A program made the position numbers and the translations under genes. This document shows, one piece after another, positions 50,001 to 60,000 of a DNA stretch of 60,000 nucleotides (positions are counted from its first letter, which is position 1; every line of letters starts with the position of its first letter). The notes beneath the pieces were generated by a model. It searched no databases, was not told the origin of the DNA, and saw only the letters and a list, made by a program, of their open reading frames with translations. The stretch covers positions 22,602,101 to 22,662,100 of the forward strand of contig NC_092677.1 of the NCBI RefSeq assembly GCF_964355755.1. Direction: 5' to 3'. Source of the DNA: Antedon mediterranea. Its lineage: Eukaryota; Echinodermata; Crinoidea; Comatulida; Antedonidae.

Positions 50001-53000
50001 CACCGCCACCGCCCTGGAAAAAATCACGAGTTAAAAAGGGTTTGCGACATTGTTTTTTTTCAGTTAATAACTAACACTATTTTCCAACGCGTTAATGAAC
50101 ACAACGTCTTATCACCAGTTCTTTTCTACAATTGTAGAAGCTCCGACAAAAATTATTCAGATCATACCGTTATAACTGGGTTTTTGTTCAACATTCCAAG
50201 TACAAAGTTATTTTGATGAAGTTATCCAATTTGTGAAATGATGTGATAATCACCATCTAGTATTAAATACAAAGAAAACTAAGGTTTCCAGTTTTTGGAC
50301 TTATAAATAATCTTGAATCTTGAAAAGCATATTATAGGCAATCACTTAAAACAGCATGACATAATCGGTGATATCTCTGAATATTTAGAATCTTATCTAA
50401 ATTTAATAATGATTGCCGAATTAAACAAATGCTGTGGATCAAAGAAACAATTATTTAACAACAATTTACAAATTACATTCCTAACTAGGTCATGATAGTC
50501 CAACAACTGAAGAAGACATGTCATCGTTGACTGTAAGTGACTTGCGTTCTAGTCAAGGAGCCAATGACATTGATGCTAAAGTGTTAGAGCAGCCAATTAC
50601 TCAAACTGTAAGTAACATTTTATTGCCAATATCGATGTTGATAAATACAGTATGTGGATTTATAACTACATAATCCTGGCAGGTGTATGTGCTATATTAT
50701 GTTAGTTTAAATGTGACAGGCCTATATTGTATTAATTGTATATATTTTTTTATACCCAATACTGATTTTGAATTATCTATTCACTCGTGCTATTTTTACA
50801 ATGATTTTTATAAATTATTTATTTATCATATGGAAGTATCACTTTATTGTATCTCTCTGTACTGTACAGTGTAACCATTGGACTATAATAATTAACATTA
50901 CCAAATTGTGGGTTTTTTTTTTAAAGGTAATAAAATCAGTGAGTGCAAGTGCTCCAACAAAAAAGAGCAAAGCTGAGGAATTTGGAGAATTTCTTGCTCA
51001 TGAAGAAGGTAAAAGATTGTTTTCTTCATTTTAGTTCTGGAATATTTATTGCCTGGGTGAAACCAAACTATTGGATGCATTTTAAATTGCTTATAACAGT
51101 TACGTTAAAAAAACAATATTGCCATATTCTAAATCTGACCTTGTCTTTTAAAATTTGTATTAATTATTTAAATTGATTGCATAGTACACTAATTTCTTTA
51201 TGTGCATTTGTTTCAACATTCTTTTTGCATAACGTAATAGATATTCCTGGGATTGTTTTAGAAGAAGAATTAAAACAAGTGAAATGGGAACAGCAGCAGT
51301 TACTAGAAACTTTAAAGCAACAGCAACATCAGTTACAACAAAGTCAAGAGATGCATAAAAGGAACGAAGAAGAGATAAGAAAAACCAGACAGTATCAGAA
51401 ACAAGAAAGTTTAATGTTGGATAAAGATGACATACAAACAAAAGATGGTACAATATTAGATAATTATTTTCTTTACACAGTTTTTATTTGTTTTTTCATT
51501 TCTGGGCTTATAGTAATACTGGATAATTGAATGTAATATATTCGATTGAGTTTATGAAAGTTTATTGAAACCAAAAATCTTGTTTCATAATTCTACATTT
51601 TGCAAATCATGTCAGACCAGGATTTTTTATCTTTTACAATTAAACAACTTCTTCTCAAAGACCTGGAATTTGGCTTTGACTCATGTGATGAAGTTAGTTT
51701 GTTTATTCCTCGTGGTTTTGTGTTGGTTGTATTTTGATGTTCCTGTTGTTTCAGAGTTTAAAAATGAAATATCTAGAATTAAAAACATTTGCGAGCAACT
51801 GCATACTGAGAATGTAGCAATCCGGAAGGTGAATGACCAGCTTCATATTGAAAACCATACTTTGAAAACAAGATCTTCTAGAAGTAGAAAAGATGGTAAG
51901 TATAACGTCGTGAGGTGGTTTCCCGATTAATCGTATGATCAAAACTTTACAATACTTTGTTTTGTATATTCTGGTCCGCTCCATGATCTCTTTGCTGTTT
52001 TTCTTTATATCTTTAGCTCTTATTAAAAGTTTTAATAACAAATTTTATTCTATTTATATTTTTGCTTTATGTACATTTTTTCTCATCACAACTTGTACAA
52101 TGTAATTTAGAAAACTACAACCATTTTTCAATAAACATACACATCATACAACGTACATTTCTAGCCTAACAAAATTTTCAAAACTTTCTATTATTTAAAA
52201 GTCATAGATAGCCAGGTCTCGGGTCCATTCTATTGTCGCCACAGATTGATATCTTCATCAGTACTTCTATGAATGGATGATTAGGTGGGAACACCAACGC
52301 TAGTTGATCATACCCAGTACCGTTTTGATCGTACGATTAATCGGGGAAACCACCTCACAACTGCAGTGTTTCAATGGTGATACTCTAAGGCTGTGGTTCC
52401 GCAGCCATAACAAAATCAGTTTTTTAACCAATCAGATAATTAATAAAAAAAATAAAGTAAAATAATTTCATACTGTATTGTAGTTAAGACATGCAAATGA
52501 AACTTTTTATCCATTTTTTTTCCTGCATTTTTATCGTACTTTACTTACAGATTGTATCCACATTTTTTACTATCTTAAGTTTTGTGCACAAAAATTTGTG
52601 TGTATTGTATTTATTAATTTTTGTTTATATTTTATATTTATCTGTTTTGATCGCACTAATATTTGTCAATCTTTAACAAGAATTTCTATTGTTATTATGA
52701 TAATGGAAAAATAAAGCATTTCAGTATTTGTCCTTCAACAAGGTCTAAAGTTAAAAATTATTGCATTTATTCGATAATTATCTGCTTTGAATAAGATAGT
52801 TATCTTATCTTTTTTGAGCCAAATTGTTTAAACCCAGGAATTTTATCAGTTATTATCGTTTAAGTTTTGGCTGAACATGGTCTAAATTAACAATTAATAT
52901 GGTAAATTTGGTACATATAAACATTTTGAAATGTTATCAAACAAGGGCATGACTGGTTTTTAACATTGTTAACACATGCGTGATACAACAGTATTGTTGT

Positions 53001-56000
53001 CAATAAAATGTAAGGTTCTATAAAAAAAGTATTTTTTTAAATGTTATACTGTATTGATTTGGTATATTTTTTAAATAGAGACCGCAAGTGAACTTTTACA
53101 ACAGCAAGTAGAGGACTACAAAAAAGAAATTGATCTTCATAAATTAACTATTCACAAATTAAGCATTGAATTAAGTCGATACCAGGCAAAGTACAGATCA
53201 CCTGAGGTATGTAAAAATGTATATTAAATCCACATTCCCAATTTTTTTCGATCTAATTTAAGGTCACAAACTGCAGCAGCATTTTATGTAGATTTGAATA
53301 CTATATGGGCTCACTGCGATAATTTTGGTTAAAATGAGAAATAGCAGCCCATAATAACTACCTACCTATTTTCGTTGCACCCATTTTCAATCGATTGTGA
53401 AATAAAAAACAAAGCTCCACATACATATGACAGTTCTCAAACTTATCGATTAGGTATTTGATGCCATTGATAGAAAAGAGTATGGTATTGGTATATTTGT
53501 GAATCTTAGAAAAGCATTTGATACAATTGATCACATCATTTTACTCAAGAAACTTGATTATTATGATGTTAGAGGTACCGCTTTAAATTGGTTTAAGAGC
53601 TATGTCTCTGGAAGACATCAATACACTATCTTTGATAATTGACGATACCAATATTTTCTTATCTCACAAAAATGTAAATACTCTGGGCGCTGTTGCGCTA
53701 TTTAAATGTAAATAAAACCAATTTATGATATTTTGAAGAAAAGAAAAGTTCAGATAGATCAAGTTATGGTATTTTTGAGTTATAGAGTTGCACATCTGAA
53801 TCGTAATTGTGTAAAATCAAGCATCTCCAATGAAAAGCATTACGTATAATCACCTTCACAAAGTTCAGAGACAATCTATCGTCCTTCCGTAGACATGGAC
53901 TTCTTAAAATCCAAGGTTTTATCTCTTTTATTTAAAATGGTAATCGTGATAATGTCATCATCAATTGATTTCAGTATTTTGTTATTTGTTTGTAGAAAGG
54001 GGACCCACCTGGTTTGCCTGCAAGGGGAAATAGTCCAAGATGGCTGAATGATACGCACTATTTATCACCTCTAATCTTAGCCTATGAAGATCGTTTACAA
54101 GACAAAGACAAGACAATTTTAAAATACCAAAAAGAGCTAAAAGAAATTAAGGAGGATGTGGAGCAGGTGTTGCATGAAAATCAGGTGTTACACCTGCAGT
54201 TAGAACAAACCCAGGAGCCATCACAAGTCACCATGATGGAATGGTAATCTTTTTAACAAATTAGAATTTTGATTAGAACTTTACTACCATATTTATTCAA
54301 ATAAATGTCTCTCTAAAAAAAAAATGTGGCACATCAGTGCTCTATTGGCTGGTGGGTAAAAATGATAAACCGGAAGCGTATGTCGGTCCTAAGATGTTTA
54401 AAAACATAGTGCATGTGTTGGGTCTTGTAAAGGTGAATGTGTTTACTTTGTTATTCTCTTGTCAAAAATGGATTTCAATGAGCTTTGCTCAATTCCAATA
54501 ATATGTGAAACATAATTAACAATGTTGGAGTGTAAAAAAAAATAAAAAGGGGGTACACAACCTTGTGGTACCCCTGTGCTAACTACTGCTTTATCTGAAA
54601 TCATATTACCCAACTTAACATGCTGTGATTTGTTACTAAAGGAAATTTAACACCCACCTACAAATTGACAAAGGAACACCTAATTTATCATCATCTGGTT
54701 AAACAATCTGAAAGGAATCACTGTATTTAATGCCGGTCAATGAACAACAACCATTAGTTCTCGAGTTCAAGATATTTGAAGACATTATGTAACATATATA
54801 AGACCGCATCTTCAGGAGACATTTTTGGGCGATACACACATTTTCATCTGGTTGTAGACAAGATAAAAGTTGCATGCATAAAAGTTATTACCTTTATTTG
54901 TTAAGAGATTAGGAGATGCATGTGTGATTGAAGTTGTAACTGATATTTCCGAGATTTCCTTTTTTGTTTCTATTACTCCATACAGCGGTATAACAACATC
55001 TACTGTATTGCATTTCTTTTTTTAAATCACATGTGTACAGCAAACATTACTGTAATAAAATTCTGTTTGGAGATTTTACCTTATTAACTGGTCTTAAACA
55101 TTATTGTGCAAACAATGTAAAGATGATTTTTGTTTGTGTATTGTCTGTAGGCATAAACTACAAGAGCAAGCAAAGTTGGTTCTTGAAGAAAACCAGTTAT
55201 TAATGGAACAGATGGACATACAACAAGAGAAACAACAACATATTAATAAACGACACTCTCAAGAAGGTTTGAAATTAAATATACTGTATTAATTTTTTTT
55301 TATTAAACCAACATTATTTCCATTATTGATTTTATTGCCCCAATTGCATAGAAATGTTTCAATTTAGCGATATTTTCTTGGGCGATACAATTTTGCTGAA
55401 ATTCGAACATGTACCTTTATTATATAGGTTTTTCTACTGAAAAATACTGAACTTTGGTTGTTTTTAGTTTTGTTTATGTATACTTTGGAGATTATTGTAT
55501 ATTACTTTTTGTGAATTTGTGAGGTTTGCAGAATGTAAAATACAGTAATATATTCCATTGACATGTTTAATTAGTATGTAATGGCTTGACTGATGACAAA
55601 AGTGTAACCAGCCAGGATATAACCAAACAAGTTAATGTGGTGTAGGGACAACAAAATCCTTAAATCATTTACTGTATACATTCTATAGATATTTCTAACA
55701 CTGGTATTGTTTAATTTGATTATTTTTTATCTGAAAAACTCCCAATATGTTTATATAAATATTTTGATACATCTTACAGTTAATAAAATGTCAAAAAGAA
55801 TGGTTATGGTGGACAGAGAGAAAAATGAACTTGATTCACAGTTATCAGAACTCCGAGTAAAATACAACGCCCTCAAACATCAGCATGAGACATTAGTTGT
55901 GATAAATGAGGGCAAATTGCCATTGCAAGAACATCTTGCCACAGTTGGTGAATTACAAAAGTATGTATACAATATTCACTTATTGACAATTGCAGTTAAC

Positions 56001-59000
56001 ACGCCATTTCTTATAGTGTTGTTAATAGCAAGGTTTTGCAACTTAACGAATACGATAACGTAAAAGGGATACGTCACATTTTTGTAAAACTTTAGAGCTA
56101 ATCCCCATTTCATATTTGTAAAACGTATTCGTGTTGACGAATATCACCAGTCATTTTCGGAACTACAAAACGAGTATAGTTTTTGATCTATTTTGCACAT
56201 TTTGCATTTGAATCCGGAATGATTCATGATTATAAGATTAAGATTTATTGAAAGTAATTTACTAAAATGGCAGGTAAATTTTGATAAATAGTTTTTAAAG
56301 TCCTCACTCGCTTTGATGTTACACTAGGCCTAGGCAGCCAAGCAACACTTACCTGCGGTTCGTTGAAATTTACCACATTCATACTTTGGACGACGGCCTC
56401 AATATTTTGGTTCCATGTGAAACAGATTTTTACTGGTTTACGAATCCGTGTGCTTGACGTTTTTGTTATTGTATTCAAACGTAGCGTTGCGAAACCTCTC
56501 TGTTATTAAAGGACAGCTTGACCGAGGACCGTATTTTTACAACGTATTAGAGATGTACATATGATTTCAGAACAATCGCAAGATTAAGGATATCGCCGCT
56601 CGCCGTATAGCGGTCCCCGTAAAATGCTGTGACGTCACAGGTGCATCGCAAAATCTACTTCCAGATAAGCAAAAGAAACAATAAAAAAAATCAACATTTA
56701 TTTACAAAATGTGTTTACAAGAAATTTTTGCAATTTGCCAGACTTTGCCAGAAAACTCATGACGTAAATTTTGCGATGCACCTGTAATGTCACAGAAATT
56801 TAAGGCGACGGCTGTACGGCGAGCACGTGCGGCGATATCCTTAATCTCGCGATGGTTCTGAAATCATATGTACATCTCTAATACGTTGTTAAAATATGGT
56901 CCTCAGTCAAGTTGTTCTTTAAGTCCTTCCAATGTGCGTATAAGAAAGAAATTTCAATAGTGATGCATAGATTGTGAATATATTGCAAATTACATTAATG
57001 ACCCCAGAACCCATCATAATTATGTGATTTGACCATAAATATATTTAAGCATTCCATAAATAAAATGTTGAATTACTAAAAGCCTTGTATATAAAATACC
57101 ATATTTTAACACTTTAGCTCTAAAATTAAAAGAAATATGGAGTTGAACTCACTGCCCATACACACTACACAAAACACTAAGATGTACACAACAGTGATCA
57201 CATCCAGTGCTGTAAATAAACTTATCCAAAACTGCACTATACATACAGTTTTTGTAAGAACTTTTTAACCAGGAAAGCTCTAAATGTTGGTGTTTGGATG
57301 CCACTTTGTGTATCTACAATGTTCATGATGTAGAAGAGAAAGTGTATTCAATATGCGTGCTGTCAGCTTTAGGTCATTCATTGCATTTGATATTTTTGTA
57401 GAGCAATTGAAGAATTGAAATCAAAACAGAGGTTGGAAATTGAGACCACTTCATCAAAGTTGTCTTCAATTGAAGCAGAGAAAAACAATCTTGCCATAAG
57501 AATTGCAGATGTTGAAGCTGAGAAAACTCAGATGGAAGCAGAAATTAGAGCTTTAAATAGAGCTAAGAGGTTTGCTTTAATTACTATTTCATAGATAACT
57601 CGTAGGTTACTGTGTTTCTTCTTGCAGAGAAAGAAAAAGTACATTTACTGGGCTAAACCACATATTCACATATATTGAGTTTGGTTTTGAAATTTTGTCA
57701 TCAAACTAAATTCCAGCGATTCTATAAAATCTCTAGAGGAGGTGACTTATGGGTGCACATTTGAATCTTTTTTGGGTAGGAAATTCGGATTAGGCCCAAC
57801 ATGGACCCATGGCAGCCAGCAGTGCAGCACCTGATCTCTTATAATAATAGTATACCAATTGTTGTAGTATATTGAATAGTGTACCAACTTCTTTAACCAA
57901 CGGCTTTACGTCCCATCCGAAGGACAAAGCAATGGATACAGTTAGTATGGTACAGCTATCACATGCTAGTCTTATATTATCCTTTTATCATCACTCTACA
58001 GTATATACAGGACCCTCTGTGATTCCAGACGGTCTCCCATCCAGAATGCAACCGGGCCCAACATTGCATAACTGTGGTTATCTGACGAGAACCGCTGTTT
58101 CAACGCTATATGGCCGTTAAAAAAAAAATGGTAAAATATTGTTTTGTTTTTTTGCAGGAAATCAGAACAAAAGGTATTGATACTACAGAAGCAGGTTGAA
58201 CACTGTGAAAGTCAGGAGACCACTGCCAATCAACATCTTAATAAGGTACTTGAGATAGCAGAACAGACAGCTGCTGAAAGGGACGTCTATCACAGACTTG
58301 TAAGATTATTATTATATACATTACTAAATTATGTTGCTTACTCCTCTTTGTGACCAATTGTATTGCTCAGCATGTCAACATTAATGTTTATTTTGTATTA
58401 TTTTTAGGCTAAAAGTCAGACACACGAGAAAAATAAAGCAGTTAATAAAGTATTGAAAGGGAATGTAGCTGTTGGACGAATGGAAGAAAAATTAAAGGTA
58501 CTGTAATTGTTTAGATCTTTGAACAAGATGATGATGTGGATGAGCGTACTCTTTAATATCATTTTAACTCACTGTATCAGCATTTACAAAATAGGCTTTC
58601 TTCACTATTCTTTAGCCCAAACCCTACCTCTATTTCATCATAAAACTGCTTTCTTTTAAATAGATAATATAACATTAATACACACTATTGTGCACACATT
58701 TGTACTCTTCATTCATTTGTTTTTAATTAAAAACTAATAGAACCAGATAAATAATTCAAATTCATTCAATTTTATTTGTCCAAGAGAAACATGCCAATTG
58801 CTCAAAACATTATGATCATCAAGTGACACAATAGAAAATGGTAAAAAACATTTAAAATAATATAACAGCTACAAGATTACTCTGGTGAACAATAGTGATT
58901 TAACTGAGTTGACTAAAATGAAAACATTTTTATTTTACAGTACTATAAGTTAAAAGCAGATGAACAGTTAGGAAACATGACACGACGCATGGAGGATGAG

Positions 59001-59285
59001 GTGTCAACTCATGTCAACCAGAAAGAGCAATACCACAGAGAGATCCGTCATCTTCAACAACTATTAAAGGACAAACAACTTGCCTTGGATACCATGATCA
59101 ATGAAAAACGACGCTTAGAAGAGGACTTGGAAACAGTGTGGGAAACGCTTAATAAAGATAACAAACATATGAAAACATCCTTAAGATCAAAACATAATAC
59201 TAAACCTTTAAAATTGGATGGACCAGCATTTGAGTACGATTCAGAAAAGGGTTTACTGAATGATTCGGGTAGTGACGACTACTAA
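44081..59285 (+). CDS. CEP89: Centrosomal protein of 89 kDa, distal-appendage protein (16 exons)
   Basis: Exons: 44081-44128, 47383-47684, 49402-49597, 49925-50039, 50489-50607, 50927-51008, 51262-51447, 51755-51895, 53079-53206, 53996-54243, 55151-55266, 55780-55960, 57402-57569, 58158-58299, 58408-58497, 58941-59285. Total 2,607 nt, 868 codons plus stop; human CEP89 has 783 residues. The N-terminus is low-complexity and Ser/Pro-rich with conserved AVPRTPSP, SALSTAIIGSTM and YAIPNKMP. The rest is coiled coil. Strong matches to vertebrate CEP89: LSIELSRYQAKYRSPE, WLNDTHYLSPLILAYEDRLQ, LQEQAKLVLEENQLLMEQMD, and YHREIRHLQQLLKDKQLALD near the end. In other animals it sits on centriolar distal appendages, acts in ciliogenesis and has been linked to mitochondrial function. 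Start: the only ATG that opens the frame into exon 2, context AAAATGG. Confidence 0.95.
45105..46100. mobile_element. About 1-kb DNA transposon remnant with TA flanks
   Basis: The ends CCGTATATTTCGGTGTATAA and its reverse complement (TTATACACCGAAATATACGG) are perfect inverted repeats of at least 20 bp, each flanked by TA, the target of Tc1/mariner/pogo-like elements. GTGTATAAGACGCACC recurs inside at about 45,132, 45,370 and 46,026. No transposase frame remains. It lies in CEP89 intron 1. Confidence 0.65.
47383..47684 (+). CDS. CEP89: CEP89 exon 2 (N-terminal Ser/Pro and acidic region)
   Basis: Starts SRIGAALVPGAMFVAVPRTP and ends in an acidic run (DYEDKEDDEEDEDDTVG). The donor is GTAAAT at 47685; reading through would stop at once (TAA), which supports the splice. 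The AVPRTP and SALSTAI motifs match the CEP89 N-terminus. Confidence 0.9.
48763..48784 (+). repeat. Poly-A run of 22
   Basis: A pure A tract in CEP89 intron 2. It could be the tail of a retroposed sequence, but I cannot identify one upstream. Confidence 0.6.
49060..49370 (+). mobile_element. LINE 3' end in CEP89 intron 2
   Basis: Reads SCLRLWDTLPIEVTDLCLFG and FFPALFNVICC to a stop at 49259, the usual end of CR1/L2-like ORF2, and finishes with AATGAATTGAATTGAATTGA at about 49,345. It ends about 35 bp before exon 3. Confidence 0.7.
51910..52358. mobile_element. 449-bp MITE next to CEP89 exon 8
   Basis: GTGAGGTGGTTTCCCGATTA onward at 51,910-51,945 is matched inverted at 52,322-52,358 (GTTTTGATCGTACGATTAAT, then CGGGGAAACCACCTCAC). 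The left end starts 14 bp after the exon 8 donor. The interior has no coding signal. Confidence 0.75.
53079..55266 (+). CDS. CEP89: CEP89 exons 9-11, the best conserved core
   Basis: Exons 53079-53206, 53996-54243 and 55151-55266. They encode KLSIELSRYQAKYRSPE, PRWLNDTHYLSPLILAYEDR, EEWRQLQ-like MMEWHKLQEQAKLVLEENQL, closely matching the central coiled coil of vertebrate CEP89. The tryptophan codon TG/G is split across the 54243/55151 junction. The intron after 53206 contains an RT fragment, the one after 54243 another. Confidence 0.93.
53455..53643 (+). mobile_element. LINE RT fragment in CEP89 intron 9
   Basis: FDAIDRKEYGIGIFVNLRKA, FDTIDHIILLKKLDYYDVRG and WFKSYVSGRHQYTIFDN: RT blocks around the first catalytic aspartate region. 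Only about 60 codons survive. Confidence 0.75.
54530..54850 (-). mobile_element. LINE RT fragment in CEP89 intron 10
   Basis: On the minus strand STGVPQGCVPPF (the conserved block before the YADD box) follows a broken RT region with LGVPLSICRWVLNFL. Too decayed for a family call. Confidence 0.5.
56510..56918. mobile_element. 409-bp MITE flanked by TTAA
   Basis: The left end AGGACAGCTTGACCGAGGAC and the right end (reverse complement AGAACAACTTGACTGAGGAC) open inverted repeats of about 90 bp, continuing through TTAGAGATGTACATATGATT and AAGGATATCGCCGC. TTAA stands directly outside both ends (56506-56509, 56919-56922). A TTAA target is typical of piggyBac and Kolobok elements. It lies in CEP89 intron 12. 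Confidence 0.8.
57700..58119 (-). mobile_element. 5S-rRNA-derived SINE (SINE3-like)
   Basis: The minus strand from 58,119 reads ACGGCCATATAGCGTTGAAA, GGTTCTCGTCAGATAACCAC, TGTTGGGCCCGGTTGCATTC and TGGATGGGAGACCGTCTGGA, clearly a diverged 5S rRNA (about 58,001-58,119). It runs on into a body with CCTTCGGATGGGACGTAAAG and GCCGTTGGTTAAAGAAG. A 5S head joined to a body is the layout of SINE3 elements, so this is not a 5S gene. The far end is not sharply defined. It lies in CEP89 intron 13. Confidence 0.75.
58941..59285 (+). CDS. CEP89: CEP89 terminal exon
   Basis: 115 codons including stop. YKLKADEQLGNMTRRM and YHREIRHLQQLLKDKQ match the last conserved coiled coil; the end is acidic (LLNDSGSDDY). 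No further exon is needed. Confidence 0.93.
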   Translation, partial: YYKLKADEQLGNMTRRMEDEVSTHVNQKEQYHREIRHLQQLLKDKQLALDTMINEKRRLEEDLETVWETLNKDNKHMKTSLRSKHNTKPLKLDGPAFEYDSEKGLLNDSGSDDY

Positions 59286-59682
59286 TGTAAAATATCGTTT
59301 ATGAAAACAAATTAGTTGAAAAGAGAGAATGTTTCTTGAGTTGAAAGATTTTCTGTTTTATTTAATGAGACCGAGCTGACAGAACATTAATGATATTTTT
59401 ATAACACATCACCTACTGTAAACATTATTCAATTAATCCGTTCCATCTTAAATAATGTGGAAGGATAGGCCATTGAAAAAGGTAGCTCTCTGATTTTGGC
59501 TGTGTAGTAGAGATGTTATCGATGACGTATGCTATGGGTTGGTGAACAGTAAGCAACCTCAGATGGCACAGCATTCTAAAAATGTTTACAAAAAGCTGAA
59601 TGTGCATTCAAAACCATTACATAGACTTTTTACCATCAAACTAGAACTAAAGAGCACGTGATACTAAATTAAACAATCAGAT

Positions 59683-59795
59683 AATAAAGATACACTCAGT
59701 TAATTAATTAATATTTCACTCTTTCTGTGTCTTTTTAAATGTAGCAGAAGGGAGGAACAACTCACAAATTAAAAATACTGTGTGTGTATAATAAA
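59683..59795 (+). promoter_or_regulatory. Candidate CEP89 polyadenylation signals
   Basis: AATAAA at 59683-59688 and 59790-59795 (with more copies just after), about 400-510 nt after the stop codon. The region is A-rich, so which one is used is uncertain. Confidence 0.4.
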
Positions 59796-60000
59796 GCAAT
59801 AAATAAAATAAAATAAATTAAAAAATGACAATGCAGTGGTTAGATCTCAATGGAGATACAAATTAAATAAAACAGAAAACTAAATCAATTCAGTTAATGG
59901 AAAGATAGAAGCATGATAATTAACTATTAATATTTATTAAAATTATTATTATTATTGTTATTTTTTAGATAAATTGTATATAAATATTCGTGTTTAATAT

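Noticed and set aside
50313-50495. Frame of 60 codons just before CEP89 exon 5 as an extra exon
   Set aside because: It is not needed for the reading frame and has no similarity to CEP89; the clean ctaactag acceptor at 50488 lies inside it.
58001-58119. Functional 5S rRNA gene
   Set aside because: Many substitutions relative to conserved 5S positions, and the similarity runs on into a SINE body.

Overview
The window is AT-rich nuclear DNA from an animal. Its genes have many short exons with GT/AG introns, and the introns and spacers are packed with decayed LINEs, SINEs and foldback DNA elements. The palindrome TAGGCCTA recurs throughout. That habit, together with LRP-like, sushi and serine-protease modules in one gene, fits a marine deuterostome invertebrate. 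An echinoderm is my best guess (inference; no marker gene settles it).

Three protein genes can be assembled exon by exon, and every exon joins in phase. (1) About 1,880-20,042 (+): the 3' part of a secreted mosaic gene. It encodes EGF, six-blade YWTD propeller, EGF, a second YWTD propeller, a degenerate EGF, three sushi/CCP modules and a trypsin-fold domain whose catalytic serine is replaced by aspartate. Sixteen exons give 1,077 residues; the start of the gene is outside the window. (2) 29,186-38,757 (-): a complete ten-exon SPDL1 (Spindly) orthologue of 599 residues. It has the CC1 box, the Spindly motif and a C-terminal CAQQ farnesylation box. (3) 44,081-59,285 (+): a complete sixteen-exon CEP89 (CCDC123) orthologue of 868 residues.

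The mosaic gene and SPDL1 converge across about 9 kb of LINE-rich spacer. SPDL1 and CEP89 are divergent across about 5.3 kb that holds inverted repeats and a dense block of AGGCCT palindromes. Spindly is a dynein adaptor at kinetochores and CEP89 is a centriolar distal-appendage protein, so the divergent pair links two microtubule-related genes. The mosaic gene is unrelated to them and would act outside the cell.

The rest is mobile DNA: at least ten non-LTR retrotransposon fragments (one long, with ORF1, endonuclease, RT and zinc-knuckle parts), a Ty3/gypsy integrase relic, tRNA- and 5S-rRNA-derived SINEs, several foldback/MITE elements with clear terminal inverted repeats, and an inverted 16-bp-type minisatellite. 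The most unusual items are the domain order of the mosaic gene and its dead protease.
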